A DNA stretch of 13,701 bases from Bdellovibrionales bacterium (GCA_028279085.1 JANQSX010000193.1:1-13701); one strand, 5' to 3'; shown: positions 6,964-13,701, counted from the stretch's first letter. Notes: a model not told the origin generated them from the sequence alone. Translations and numbers: made by a program.

Positions 6964-7857
6964 TTGAATACCACACAAAATCTGATAACTAAAAAAAAAT
7001 GTCAATTTTTTTTAATATTTATTGCACTTTTCTTTTTATCCAACATCGCAAATAGTTCAGAAAATAGAAAAAACTTCATTTGCGGTTATAAATATGTGTT
7101 TGAATACATAAACAGTTTGATCACTCTGGATCGCCATTCCACTCTAGCTTATATAGATCAATTGAGAAATAATACAATCACAGAAGAGGGAATGACAGAG
7201 TTAGTAGTTACTTTAATGAGATACCGTCTTCTTCCTATCAATGAAAACAGAAAAAAATGTCGATATTATAGTTATATGTGTATCCCTGTTCACACAGTGG
7301 ATACTGTGTATGAGTTTGCTGAAACATATTTACAAAATAATCCGGCCGGACCGGATTCCTGCTATATACGTTCTAATGGCAGGGAAAAAACAATCCCAAT
7401 TTTTGATGAAGGTTGTAGAGAAGCTATTGAAAAACGCATCCGGGCTATTCCCACTCCTTTAGCTGTCACTCAAGCCGGTTTGGAATCTGCCTGGGGCACT
7501 TCTAATTTTTCAAATAAAGGAAATAATTTGTTTGGTATTCAAACTACTTTTGCTTCAGCCAAACAAACACAAGGTAACTCAAAGTGTATCGCCGCCAGAA
7601 GAAATACTAAAAGATGTGTGTACAAGTTCAATTCCATTGAAACTAGTGCTTTTATTTATTCTCAGTTATTAAATTCCGGTAACGCTTATATTTCACTAAG
7701 AGAATACCGTTACCAGGCTGAAACAGAAAACGACAATCCTTGTGATACAGCTTCAAAAATGGCTAACGGCTTATCAAGATACGCTGAAGACCCTAATTAC
7801 GTACAAAAAATTAAAAGAACAATTAAAAGTGTTTGCCAAATTATTGATAGCTGTTAA
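6964..7857 (+). CDS. Exported Bax-like N-acetylglucosaminidase, cysteine-rich
   Basis: The 297-residue protein starts at a TTG supported by a GGAGA site. A signal peptide (KKK at 10-12, hydrophobic 14-26, probable cleavage near residue 30) sends it to the periplasm or outside. The C-terminal half is a glucosaminidase domain (PF01832 type, as in Bax and FlgJ) that would hydrolyse the glycan backbone of peptidoglycan. TPLAVTQAGLESAWGTSNFS (164-183) contains the likely catalytic Glu174, followed by GNNLFGIQ (186-193) and GLSRYAEDPNYVQKI (269-283) with a conserved Tyr. The mature part has ten cysteines (40, 99, 106, 133, 151, 208, 218, 260, 291, 297), enough for five disulfides, which is more than I would expect for Bax. 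It lies 10 bp before the deacetylase gene and 27 bp from the divergent ZIP gene. Confidence 0.9.
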   Translation: MNTTQNLITKKKCQFFLIFIALFFLSNIANSSENRKNFICGYKYVFEYINSLITLDRHSTLAYIDQLRNNTITEEGMTELVVTLMRYRLLPINENRKKCRYYSYMCIPVHTVDTVYEFAETYLQNNPAGPDSCYIRSNGREKTIPIFDEGCREAIEKRIRAIPTPLAVTQAGLESAWGTSNFSNKGNNLFGIQTTFASAKQTQGNSKCIAARRNTKRCVYKFNSIETSAFIYSQLLNSGNAYISLREYRYQAETENDNPCDTASKMANGLSRYAEDPNYVQKIKRTIKSVCQIIDSC

Positions 7858-7867
7858 AATATAATAT

Positions 7868-9100
7868 GTGAAATACCTATTTTATTTATCAGTTTCCTCC
7901 ACCCGATCTATAATTAAATCAAGTAAACAAGTCATAATATTGTACTTGCTTCTTCTTCCGTTTGTTTCTTGTCAAAGCACTACTAATAATAACACGTCTT
8001 CTACAAAAGATCAGCTTCCTACGAATTTTAAAAGAAATATTAACAACACCGATTTTTCTCCTAATGGACAAAGACCCTGTAGTCTCTCACAAAATTCAGC
8101 CGTCGTTTTAATGTACCATAAGTTTGATGAACCTTATCCAAGCACTAGTGTAACTATTGATCAATTCATGGAACAAATGGAATTTTTCAAAACAAATGGT
8201 TATACAGTGGTTCCTCTTGATAAAGTTGTATCAGCGGCCAAAGGACAAATTCCCTTTGGAGAAAAATGGATAGCTATCACCATTGATGATGCTTATAAGT
8301 CCTTTTTAAAAGCCAAACCTATTTTAGAAACTTACCAATACCCTTATACTATTTTTGTTAATACAGAGGCGGTTGATAAACAATTCAAAAGTTCTATGAC
8401 CTGGGAAGATTTAAAATCTATTGTTCAATCCGGCTTGGGTGAACTGGCTGCTCATTCCCACACTCATGGTCACCTGGTACAAGATGTCAGTTCAGAACAA
8501 AGACAAAAGGATATTTTGTTTTCCGTAGAACGAATTTATCAGAGCACTTCAGTAATGCCACGATTTTTTTCTTACCCTTTCGGAGAAGTAAGCAACAACC
8601 TTGTTGAAGAAGTAAAAAATATGGATCAGGTAATGGCTCGACCTTTTTATTTTGCTGCCGCTTTTTCAACTCAATCCGGACCGGTAGGCTGCTCTTCAAA
8701 TATATTCGCCCTACCTCGCTTTGCCATTAATGAAAATTACGGTGTAGTAAATGATCTATTTAAAATCAAAGTGAACAGCCGCCATTTACCTGTATATGAT
8801 TATCACCCTAAAAACAAAGCTGTCTGCGTAGAACAGGAAATAGACAAAGTTTATTTCTCAACTTCTCAAGATATAAATTTGGATAATATGCAATGTTATG
8901 CTAGTAGAGGAAATAAAGCTAGTGTTCAAGTGGCTAACGGCTTAGTTACCGTTTCATTAGAAAAACCATTAGGCTTTGGCTTAAGCAACCCCAATGACAT
9001 TAGGGAGAGATTAAACTGTACAGCTCATTACAAGGGAAGATACTTTTGGTACGGCCGGGAATTCACTATCTTAAAAAATTCTGATGAATGTTCTGAATAA
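7868..9100 (+). CDS. Probable lipid-anchored polysaccharide deacetylase (NodB family)
   Basis: This is a carbohydrate esterase family 4-type enzyme expected to remove N-acetyl groups from envelope or extracellular glycan. It has 410 residues from GTG; the overlapping ATG two bases earlier runs at once into TGA. A long basic N-region and hydrophobic segment (22-33) end in PFVSC, so Cys35 may be lipidated. The NodB fold covers about 75-300: AVVLMYHKF (78-86), the metal/catalytic motif TIDDAY (138-143), HSHTH (196-200, zinc-binding pair 196/200) and FSYPFGE (234-240). DDAY replaces the common DDGY. Residues 300-410 are a separate, probably beta-rich extension with paired cysteines (320, 343, 384, 408) that I do not recognise. 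There is no clear Shine-Dalgarno. The 10-bp gap to the glucosaminidase implies cotranscription. Confidence 0.9.
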   Translation: MKYLFYLSVSSTRSIIKSSKQVIILYLLLLPFVSCQSTTNNNTSSTKDQLPTNFKRNINNTDFSPNGQRPCSLSQNSAVVLMYHKFDEPYPSTSVTIDQFMEQMEFFKTNGYTVVPLDKVVSAAKGQIPFGEKWIAITIDDAYKSFLKAKPILETYQYPYTIFVNTEAVDKQFKSSMTWEDLKSIVQSGLGELAAHSHTHGHLVQDVSSEQRQKDILFSVERIYQSTSVMPRFFSYPFGEVSNNLVEEVKNMDQVMARPFYFAAAFSTQSGPVGCSSNIFALPRFAINENYGVVNDLFKIKVNSRHLPVYDYHPKNKAVCVEQEIDKVYFSTSQDINLDNMQCYASRGNKASVQVANGLVTVSLEKPLGFGLSNPNDIRERLNCTAHYKGRYFWYGREFTILKNSDECSE

Positions 9101-9120
9101 TTCGTCATTCCGGACTTTTC

Positions 9121-9193
9121 GTCATTCCGGCGTAGGCCGGAATCCAGAAGATGCCTGTGACACTACTGGATTCTGAATCAAGTTCAGAATGAC
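9121..9193. repeat. Paired inverted palindromes forming a larger hairpin
   Basis: ATTCCGGC (9124-9131) pairs with GCCGGAAT (9136-9143) around loop GTAG. ATTCTGAA (9170-9177) pairs with TTCAGAAT (9183-9190) around loop TCAAG. The two units are inverted relative to each other: GTCATTC at 9121 matches GAATGAC at 9187-9193, and AATCCAG (9141-9147) matches CTGGATT (9166-9172). The whole 73 bases can therefore fold as one long stem with internal mismatches. There is no U-tract after it, so it is not a standard terminator, though it could stall RNA 3' decay. Confidence 0.8.
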
Positions 9194-9226
9194 ACCATTA
9201 ATGTTTGTTATTCCGGACTTTTTGTC

Positions 9227-9246
9227 ATTCCGGCGTAGGCTGGAAT
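9227..9246. repeat. Third palindromic hairpin unit
   Basis: ATTCCGGC (9227-9234) faces GCTGGAAT (9239-9246) around loop GTAG. It matches the first unit except for one C-to-T change, which still allows a G-U pair in plus-strand RNA. Confidence 0.75.
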
Positions 9247-9285
9247 CCAGTAAATAAGCAAAATTTTCACTTTAAAAATTTTTTA

Positions 9286-9314
9286 TTGACATTTTCTTTT
9301 GAATTTCTTATTCG
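9286..9314 (+). promoter_or_regulatory. Candidate promoter of the ankyrin gene
   Basis: A perfect TTGACA (9286-9291) is followed after 17 bp by TATTCG (9309-9314), a weak -10. This gives a leader of roughly 45 bases before the ATG at 9365, with AGGG (9352-9355) as ribosome site. It lies just downstream of the palindromic cluster, so the gene can be expressed separately from the deacetylase operon. Confidence 0.4.
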
Positions 9315-9364
9315 GGAGTGTTGCTTTTTTGAAGCGATGAACTTTTTACATAGGGAAACGGAAA

Positions 9365-11794
9365 ATGAAAACAAATAATAAGAACCATTGGACTCCCTTA
9401 CACTTAGCTGCAAGGAATGGTTGCGTAGAAGATGTGCAGTTGCTCATAGAGGCGGGAGCCGATGTAAATGCTAAAAGTAAAAATGATAGCACTCCTTTAC
9501 ATCAAGCATCTTCATATAATCGAGCTTCATTATATAATAGAGTAAAACTCATTCAGCTACTGATAGAAACAGGAGCGAATGTCAATGCTAAAGATAAAGG
9601 CGGTCGAACTCCTTTGCATTGGGCTTTAAGTAAAGATTATACAGAAATTGTTCAATCATTGATGGAGTTGGGTGCTGATATCAATGTTCAGAATAAAGGT
9701 GGTTTTGCTCCCTTGCATACAGCTTCTGAACGGGGCAACAATAAGATTATTCAATCACTGATAGAAATGGGTGCCAATGTTAATGTTAAGGATAACAGTG
9801 ATCGTACTCCTTTGTATTTAACCTTAAGTAATTGTCACACAGAAAAGGTTAAGTTACTGATAGAGGCAGGAGCCGATGTTAACACTAAGGGTAAATATTT
9901 TGGTAGAACTCCTTTACATGAAGCTGCTAAATGGGGCACAGCTGAGATTGTTCAGTTGCTTATAGACAAGGGTGTGGATGTGAATATTAAGGATAAAAAT
10001 GGCAAGACTCCTTTGCATGAAGTTCGTAATAGTCGAATAGCTCAGTTGCTAATAGAGGCGGGAGCCGATGTTAACACTAAGGATAAATATTTTGATAGAA
10101 CTCCTTTACATGAAGCTGCTAAATGGGGCACAGCTGAGATTGTTCAGTTGCTTATAGATAAGGGTGCGGATGTGAATGCTAAGAACTATTATGGTGAAAC
10201 TCCTTTACATAGAGTGCACAATTGTCAGATTGCTCAGTTACTAATAAATCATGGAGTCGATGTTAACACTAAGGATAAATATCTTGGTAGAACTCCTTTA
10301 CATGAAGCTGCTAAATGGGGCACAGCTGAGATTGTTCAGCTGCTTATAGATAAGGGTGCGGATGTGAATGCTCAGAATAAAGATGGTGATACTCCTTTAC
10401 ATAGAGTACACAATTGTCAGATTGCTCAGTTACTAATAAATCATGGAGCCGATGTAAGTGCTAAAAACAAAGATGGTAATATTCCCTTACATGTAGCTAT
10501 TAAAGGTGGTTATAAAGAAATTATTCAGTTGTTACTAGAAAAGGAAGTAAATGTGAACGCTAAAGATAAGGATGGTAATATTCCCTTACATGTAGTTGTT
10601 AGAGATGGTTACAAAGAAATTATTCAGTTGTTACTAGAAAAGGGAGCGAATATGAACGCTAAAGATGAGGATGGTAATACTCCCCTACATGTAGCTATTA
10701 GAGGTGGTTATAAAGAAATTATTCAGTTGTTACTAGAAAAGGGAGCGAATGTGAACGCTAAAGATGAGGATGATAATACTTCCCTACATGTGGCTATTAG
10801 AACTGGCTATAAAGAAATTATTCAGTTGTTACTAGAAAAGGGAGCGAATATGAACGCTAAAGATGAGGATGGTAATACTCCCCTACATATAGCTGCAGGT
10901 GAAAGTGATATAAAGAGTATGCAGTTACTAATAGAGGCAGGAGCCGATGTGAATGCTAAAAATGAGAATGGTACTACTCCTTTGCATTGGGCTAAAGATT
11001 ATCCAGTTACTCAATTATTCATAACTAAAGGGGTCGATGTGAATGCTAGAGACCAGTGTGGTTATACTCCTTTGCATTTAGCTGCAGGTGAAAGCGATAT
11101 AAAGAGTGTGCAGTTACTAATAGAGGCAGGTGCGGATGTGAATGCTAAGAACCAGTATGGTGAAACTCCTTTATATTATGCTAAAGATTGTCGAATAACT
11201 CAGTTATTAATAGAAAAAGGAGTTGATGTGGATACTAAAGGTGAGGATGATGATGCTCCCTTACGTTATATTGCAAATAAAGGTGATATAAAGAGTGTGC
11301 AGTTACTAATAGAGGCAGGAGCCGATGTGAATGCTAAAAATAAGTACGGTGCGACAGCCTTACACGAGCCTTATTGGTTGCTTACTTCTTGGCCGGACGA
11401 AACTGTATTTAAATTATTGATAAAAGCAGGAGCTGATATTAATGCTCAAGAGAATGAAGGAGCAACTCCTTTACATCAAGTGGCAAGCAAGGGGCTCACA
11501 AAAATCGCTCAGTTACTAATAGAGGCGGGAGCCGATGTGAATGTGCAAGATAAGTATGATGAAACTCCTCTACACTGGGCTGTAAGAGAAAAACGTAGAG
11601 ATACTATTTGGAGAGAAGATGAAAAATATACTGTTTTATTTAAAAGTGACAATAATCATACAGAGATTGTTCGATTACTAATAAAGGCAGGAGCCGATGT
11701 GAATGCTAAAAATAAAGATCATAAAACTCCTTTACATATAGCTTCACGTAGAATTTCTAAAGTGCTGAAAGAGGCAGGGACAAATAATGATTAA
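9365..11794 (+). CDS. Ankyrin-repeat protein with about 24 repeats
   Basis: All 809 residues are ankyrin repeats. TPLHxAAxxGxxxIVQLLIExGADVNAKD-type units begin at residue 8 and continue to a truncated last repeat (DHKTPLHIASRRISKVLKEAG). I count 24, mostly 33 residues long. Repeats 6, 8 and 10 have 34, and repeats 7, 9, 11, 17 and 19 have only 30, with a shortened first helix. Repeats 2 and 23 carry insertions of about 6 and 21 residues. There is no signal peptide, membrane segment or catalytic domain, so it should be cytosolic unless secreted by a dedicated system. Ankyrin stacks bind proteins. In host-associated bacteria many are secreted effectors, but nothing here shows secretion. The start is ATG with AGGG 9 bases upstream. 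It converges on the DUF2330 gene across 11 bp. Confidence 0.95.
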   Translation: MKTNNKNHWTPLHLAARNGCVEDVQLLIEAGADVNAKSKNDSTPLHQASSYNRASLYNRVKLIQLLIETGANVNAKDKGGRTPLHWALSKDYTEIVQSLMELGADINVQNKGGFAPLHTASERGNNKIIQSLIEMGANVNVKDNSDRTPLYLTLSNCHTEKVKLLIEAGADVNTKGKYFGRTPLHEAAKWGTAEIVQLLIDKGVDVNIKDKNGKTPLHEVRNSRIAQLLIEAGADVNTKDKYFDRTPLHEAAKWGTAEIVQLLIDKGADVNAKNYYGETPLHRVHNCQIAQLLINHGVDVNTKDKYLGRTPLHEAAKWGTAEIVQLLIDKGADVNAQNKDGDTPLHRVHNCQIAQLLINHGADVSAKNKDGNIPLHVAIKGGYKEIIQLLLEKEVNVNAKDKDGNIPLHVVVRDGYKEIIQLLLEKGANMNAKDEDGNTPLHVAIRGGYKEIIQLLLEKGANVNAKDEDDNTSLHVAIRTGYKEIIQLLLEKGANMNAKDEDGNTPLHIAAGESDIKSMQLLIEAGADVNAKNENGTTPLHWAKDYPVTQLFITKGVDVNARDQCGYTPLHLAAGESDIKSVQLLIEAGADVNAKNQYGETPLYYAKDCRITQLLIEKGVDVDTKGEDDDAPLRYIANKGDIKSVQLLIEAGADVNAKNKYGATALHEPYWLLTSWPDETVFKLLIKAGADINAQENEGATPLHQVASKGLTKIAQLLIEAGADVNVQDKYDETPLHWAVREKRRDTIWREDEKYTVLFKSDNNHTEIVRLLIKAGADVNAKNKDHKTPLHIASRRISKVLKEAGTNND
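9893..10468 (+). repeat. Three tandem 192-bp units inside the ankyrin gene
   Basis: Units at 9893-10084, 10085-10276 and 10277-10468 each encode a 34-residue plus a 30-residue ankyrin repeat (repeats 6-11). A 51-bp core beginning AGAACTCCTTTACATGAAGC (at 9905, 10097 and 10289) is identical in all three by eye, including synonymous positions. This indicates recent in-frame duplication. Confidence 0.88.
10469..10864 (+). repeat. Four tandem 99-bp units inside the ankyrin gene
   Basis: Repeats 12-15 are four consecutive 33-residue units of the form GYKEIIQLLLEKGANxNAKD. The core from TATAAAGAAATTATTCAGTT recurs at 10511, 10610, 10709 and 10808, exactly 99 bp apart with few changes. It is a different family from the units on either side. 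Confidence 0.88.
10865..11341 (+). repeat. 189-bp tandem units (two and a half copies) inside the ankyrin gene
   Basis: Units 10865-11053 and 11054-11242 each encode a 33- plus a 30-residue repeat (16-17 and 18-19). The half unit 11243-11341 encodes repeat 20. The shared core encodes DIKSVQLLIEAGADVNAKN, with Met replacing Val in the first copy. Confidence 0.82.
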
Positions 11795-11805
11795 TCTTTT
11801 AGTCT

Positions 11806-13191
11806 TTACTTCCACAAATTCTGCCACCATTTTCCATTAGATTTTTTAGGATCTTCAGACTTCTTAGGTGGTTTCTGTATTTCTACTTTTTTTCTAATAT
11901 CATTGATATCCCATCCCGTTAGCCGAGCCAGGTTTTGCGCTTCTTTTTCCTGACGACGAGGTAGTTCTGTTGTTAAATACCTACGAGCTGCTTCACATTT
12001 CCCAGCAGCGCCTTTCCAGGGATGCTGGAGTATATAACGCCCCTGAAAATTTCTCTTATCTTTTGTTTCATGAAACATTAAGTCTTCAGGAAAAGTTTTA
12101 TTGGTATAACGAAGATGAAGGCGAGTCACTTTAACAGGCTGAGCCCCTCCCATGGGAAGCACGCGACGGCGGCGAAATGATGGAGAGCCTGGCTCAGCAG
12201 AACTGTCATCAAGCCAAAACACTCCCAGACCTTTTAATTCTTCTCTAGTTAAAGGTTCTGCGGCACAGGGATCACACCAACCCATATCCCAAAAATATTC
12301 CATAAATACAGCCTTCATTCTTTCTTTTTTTACCTGTGTGGCAAAGAGATCTTTATAGAAGCTGGAAAATTCATTTTTAATATAAGGCGGGATGTTGATA
12401 TCTGTTGGTATTTTTACCGTGACATAATTCGTGGTTTCCGCACGGCCGTCTTTAGTTAGCACATAAACAAACAATTCTTGAGGGCCTTTAGCATTTATCA
12501 TTCCCAAGCGAATAGGCAGCATAAATTTTTCCGATTCAAAAGCAAACTGAAGAGGTCTTAAGTAAGTTAAACCGGTTTTACTTTGTTTTTTTATATTCAC
12601 TTTAGCGACAAAAAATTTCATTTTTTGTTTAATATAAGGGGCAAGAGCCTTATTGGCCCCTTTAGGAATATTATATTTATTTTGTTTTAACCATTTTTCC
12701 AAACCACGAGATTCTTTAGCGGAAAGAATAAGGATGTCATACTCTCCTACAGTAAATTTTTCTTCTATCGTGACACCTAAGGATTTACTACTACGGGGAG
12801 AACTACCTTCAGCCATATCCGCTACAACACTTTTTTGCATCATTCCCCGACTGTAAACCATAGGAGGCCTACAAGGATCTTCATCAAAATATTCAACCAA
12901 TCTGGGAGCTGTGAAAGAATCAATTCTTTCAAAAAGCTTCTTATCCCCTACATTAACTTGTCCTTCTGTTAAAACAACAGGTACAGGAACTACGAGAGCA
13001 AACTCCTTTAAAGGCCCTTTGTAGTCATTCATCATACTAATGACGGTTTTATCTTCATTTCTTACTAAAACCACCTGAGAGGCATTATTAAAAAGATCGG
13101 CTCCTCCTTTGGCCACATAAAAACCACAAAAACTATAAGCCTTACTTATTGGAAAAAGCAAAAACACCATTAGAATAAAAAATATTTTCAT
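11806..13191 (-). CDS. Exported DUF2330-family protein
   Basis: The 461-residue protein has a clean signal peptide (MKIFFILMVFLLFPISKAYS, cleavage near residue 20), so it is expected outside the cytoplasm. The mature part begins FCGFYVAKGGADLFNNASQV and includes MMNDYKGPLKEFALVVPVPV (53-72) and YFWDMGWCDPCAAEPL (299-314). I recognise this pattern as DUF2330, a family without assigned function. The CDPC motif (306-309) is a CxxC that could bind metal or be redox-active. The last 30 residues are lysine- and proline-rich, ending WWQNLWK. The ATG at 13191 overlaps the stop of the upstream RnfD-like gene (ATGA) and has a strong GGAGG site (13200-13196). The pair is therefore translationally coupled and probably works in the same membrane process. 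Confidence 0.88.
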   Translation of the reverse strand: MKIFFILMVFLLFPISKAYSFCGFYVAKGGADLFNNASQVVLVRNEDKTVISMMNDYKGPLKEFALVVPVPVVLTEGQVNVGDKKLFERIDSFTAPRLVEYFDEDPCRPPMVYSRGMMQKSVVADMAEGSSPRSSKSLGVTIEEKFTVGEYDILILSAKESRGLEKWLKQNKYNIPKGANKALAPYIKQKMKFFVAKVNIKKQSKTGLTYLRPLQFAFESEKFMLPIRLGMINAKGPQELFVYVLTKDGRAETTNYVTVKIPTDINIPPYIKNEFSSFYKDLFATQVKKERMKAVFMEYFWDMGWCDPCAAEPLTREELKGLGVFWLDDSSAEPGSPSFRRRRVLPMGGAQPVKVTRLHLRYTNKTFPEDLMFHETKDKRNFQGRYILQHPWKGAAGKCEAARRYLTTELPRRQEKEAQNLARLTGWDINDIRKKVEIQKPPKKSEDPKKSNGKWWQNLWK

Positions 13192-13701
13192 TTTTCCTCC
13201 TTTAGTTTTAGAAAATAAAAGATAAAATTTTTCAACGAATCACCTTTTTCCTCTATACCCCATTGAAAAGGACTGGCTTGAAATATTCGATTCAGAAGAG
13301 GAATGAAGCAAGAGGAAGCGATTAAGGCATAAATCAAGCCATTTTGCATATAGAAATAATACTGTAATATAAGAGAAATAAAAGCAACAAAAAAAGTAAA
13401 TATTACTTTCCCTAAAAAATGATTTGGAGAGGTCCTTGGATCAGATATCATAAAAAAAGCAAACAACAAAAGAGAACCGTTTATAGCTGCGTGATAAAAA
13501 ACAGCCATTTCATAACCTAAATAAATATCCCGTATTAACAAACCACCTAAGTAAAACACTAAAAAAAGCCAGGCTATATCTATGCGACGAACTTTACCGG
13601 CAATCAAACAACCGAAGGCAATGAGCCACACTGCCAGAGACACACCGGAACCCCATTGCCCGGGAGAAAGCCAAGCTTCCTTCAATAGCAAAACAACAAA
13701 A
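13188..13701 (-). CDS. RnfD/NqrB-like membrane subunit (5' part beyond window)
   Basis: The frame is open to the right edge (170 visible residues, first codons encoding F-V-V), so this is the C-terminal half of a larger protein. RnfD and NqrB proteins are usually over 300 residues. It has about five hydrophobic segments. LSPGQWGSGVSLAVWLIAFG (eighth visible residue of the LLKEAW stretch onward) and GSLLLFAFFMISDPRTSPNH match the C-terminal RnfD/NqrB pattern, where a DPxTxP motif follows a membrane helix. The segment that would carry the covalently bound FMN threonine is upstream, outside the window. Known relatives sit in ion-pumping Rnf or Nqr electron-transfer complexes in the inner membrane. 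Whether this one is part of such a complex or a stand-alone paralogue cannot be seen. It overlaps the DUF2330 gene by ATGA. Confidence 0.8.
   Translation of the reverse strand, partial: FVVLLLKEAWLSPGQWGSGVSLAVWLIAFGCLIAGKVRRIDIAWLFLVFYLGGLLIRDIYLGYEMAVFYHAAINGSLLLFAFFMISDPRTSPNHFLGKVIFTFFVAFISLILQYYFYMQNGLIYALIASSCFIPLLNRIFQASPFQWGIEEKGDSLKNFIFYFLKLKEEK

Larger units (their letters stand above)
9104..9250. repeat. Palindromic extragenic repeat cluster (REP/BIME- or MITE-like)
   Basis: Two direct copies of a 44-bp unit (9104-9147 and 9207-9250) differ at three positions, all C/T. They flank an inverted, diverged unit (9166-9193). Each unit contains an 8-bp perfect or near-perfect hairpin and shares the ends GTCATT...AATCCAG. 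Repeats of this GTCATTCCGG...CCGGAATCCAG kind are, from general knowledge, dispersed between genes in various proteobacterial genomes. They carry no coding capacity. The cluster occupies much of the 264-bp gap between the deacetylase and ankyrin genes. The remaining 9251-9364 holds a candidate promoter and ribosome site. Confidence 0.85.

Noticed and set aside
7241..7462. Alternate-frame ORF inside the glucosaminidase gene
   Set aside because: It is fully contained in a gene with conserved motifs; no ribosome site or homology was seen.
7844..7865. Promoter for the deacetylase gene (perfect TATAAT at 7860-7865)
   Set aside because: The possible -35 elements are 10 or 21 bp away, outside the usual range, and the 10-bp intergenic gap favours cotranscription.
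8487..8699. Open frame antisense to the deacetylase gene
   Set aside because: It is a shadow of the NodB-domain coding sequence with no independent evidence.
9121..9147. Intrinsic terminator for the deacetylase operon
   Set aside because: The hairpin is strong but is followed by CCAG rather than a U-tract, and it matches a repeated family; it is better read as a palindromic repeat.
9337..9378. Thirteen-codon ORF overlapping the ankyrin start, a possible leader peptide
   Set aside because: It has no well-spaced ribosome site and no attenuator structure; the length is easily reached by chance.
9893..11341. CRISPR-like array from regularly spaced repeats
   Set aside because: The period of 99/189/192 bp is coding, in frame and corresponds to ankyrin repeats; there are no unique spacers between short identical repeats.
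12152..12856. Two open frames antisense to the DUF2330 gene (12152-12358 and 12653-12856)
   Set aside because: Both sit inside a full-length coupled gene, and their translations look like reverse-frame noise.

Overview
The window is AT-rich (very roughly 35-38 % G+C by eye) and densely coded. It carries twelve protein genes, two of them cut by the window edges, and no rRNA, tRNA, CRISPR array, transposase or integrase that I can see. Signal peptides, likely lipoproteins, a Bax-like murein hydrolase and an RnfD/NqrB-type membrane subunit point to a Gram-negative bacterium. A 24-repeat ankyrin protein beside palindromic extragenic repeats would suit a host-associated or predatory proteobacterium-like lineage. 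The sequence alone does not fix the taxon.

Layout. (1) 1-2939, minus strand: one probable operon, scpA -> scpB -> a small membrane-anchored protein with a WDFYAPNP motif -> an HTTM-domain membrane protein running off the left edge. The last two overlap by one base. (2) 3088-4464, plus: a FAD-linked oxidase of the D-lactate/glycolate dehydrogenase (GlcD) type, divergent from scpA. (3) 4473-5225, minus: a probable exported or lipid-anchored TPR-like protein, facing the GlcD-type gene across 8 bp. (4) 5314-6135, plus: an aldo/keto reductase. (5) 6145-6936, minus: a ZIP-family metal transporter with an altered metal site. (6) 6964-9100, plus: an operon of a cysteine-rich Bax-like glucosaminidase and a polysaccharide deacetylase. 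(7) 9104-9250: a cluster of short palindromic repeats. (8) 9365-11794, plus: the ankyrin protein, containing three blocks of higher-order tandem duplication. (9) 11806-13701, minus: a DUF2330 protein translationally coupled to an RnfD/NqrB-like subunit cut by the right edge.

Functional threads. ScpA and ScpB are the partners of SMC in chromosome segregation. The glucosaminidase and deacetylase pair looks like an envelope-glycan modification module. The ankyrin protein is a candidate effector or protein-binding scaffold. The DUF2330/RnfD-like pair suggests an exported accessory protein working with a membrane redox subunit. The HTTM/WDFYAPNP pair is a membrane system of unknown function.

I found no clearly new defence or mobile system. 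The most unusual material is the ankyrin gene's internal duplications, the palindromic cluster before it, the two poorly characterised membrane gene pairs, a possibly leaderless oxidase gene, and three convergent gene pairs separated by only 8-11 bp.
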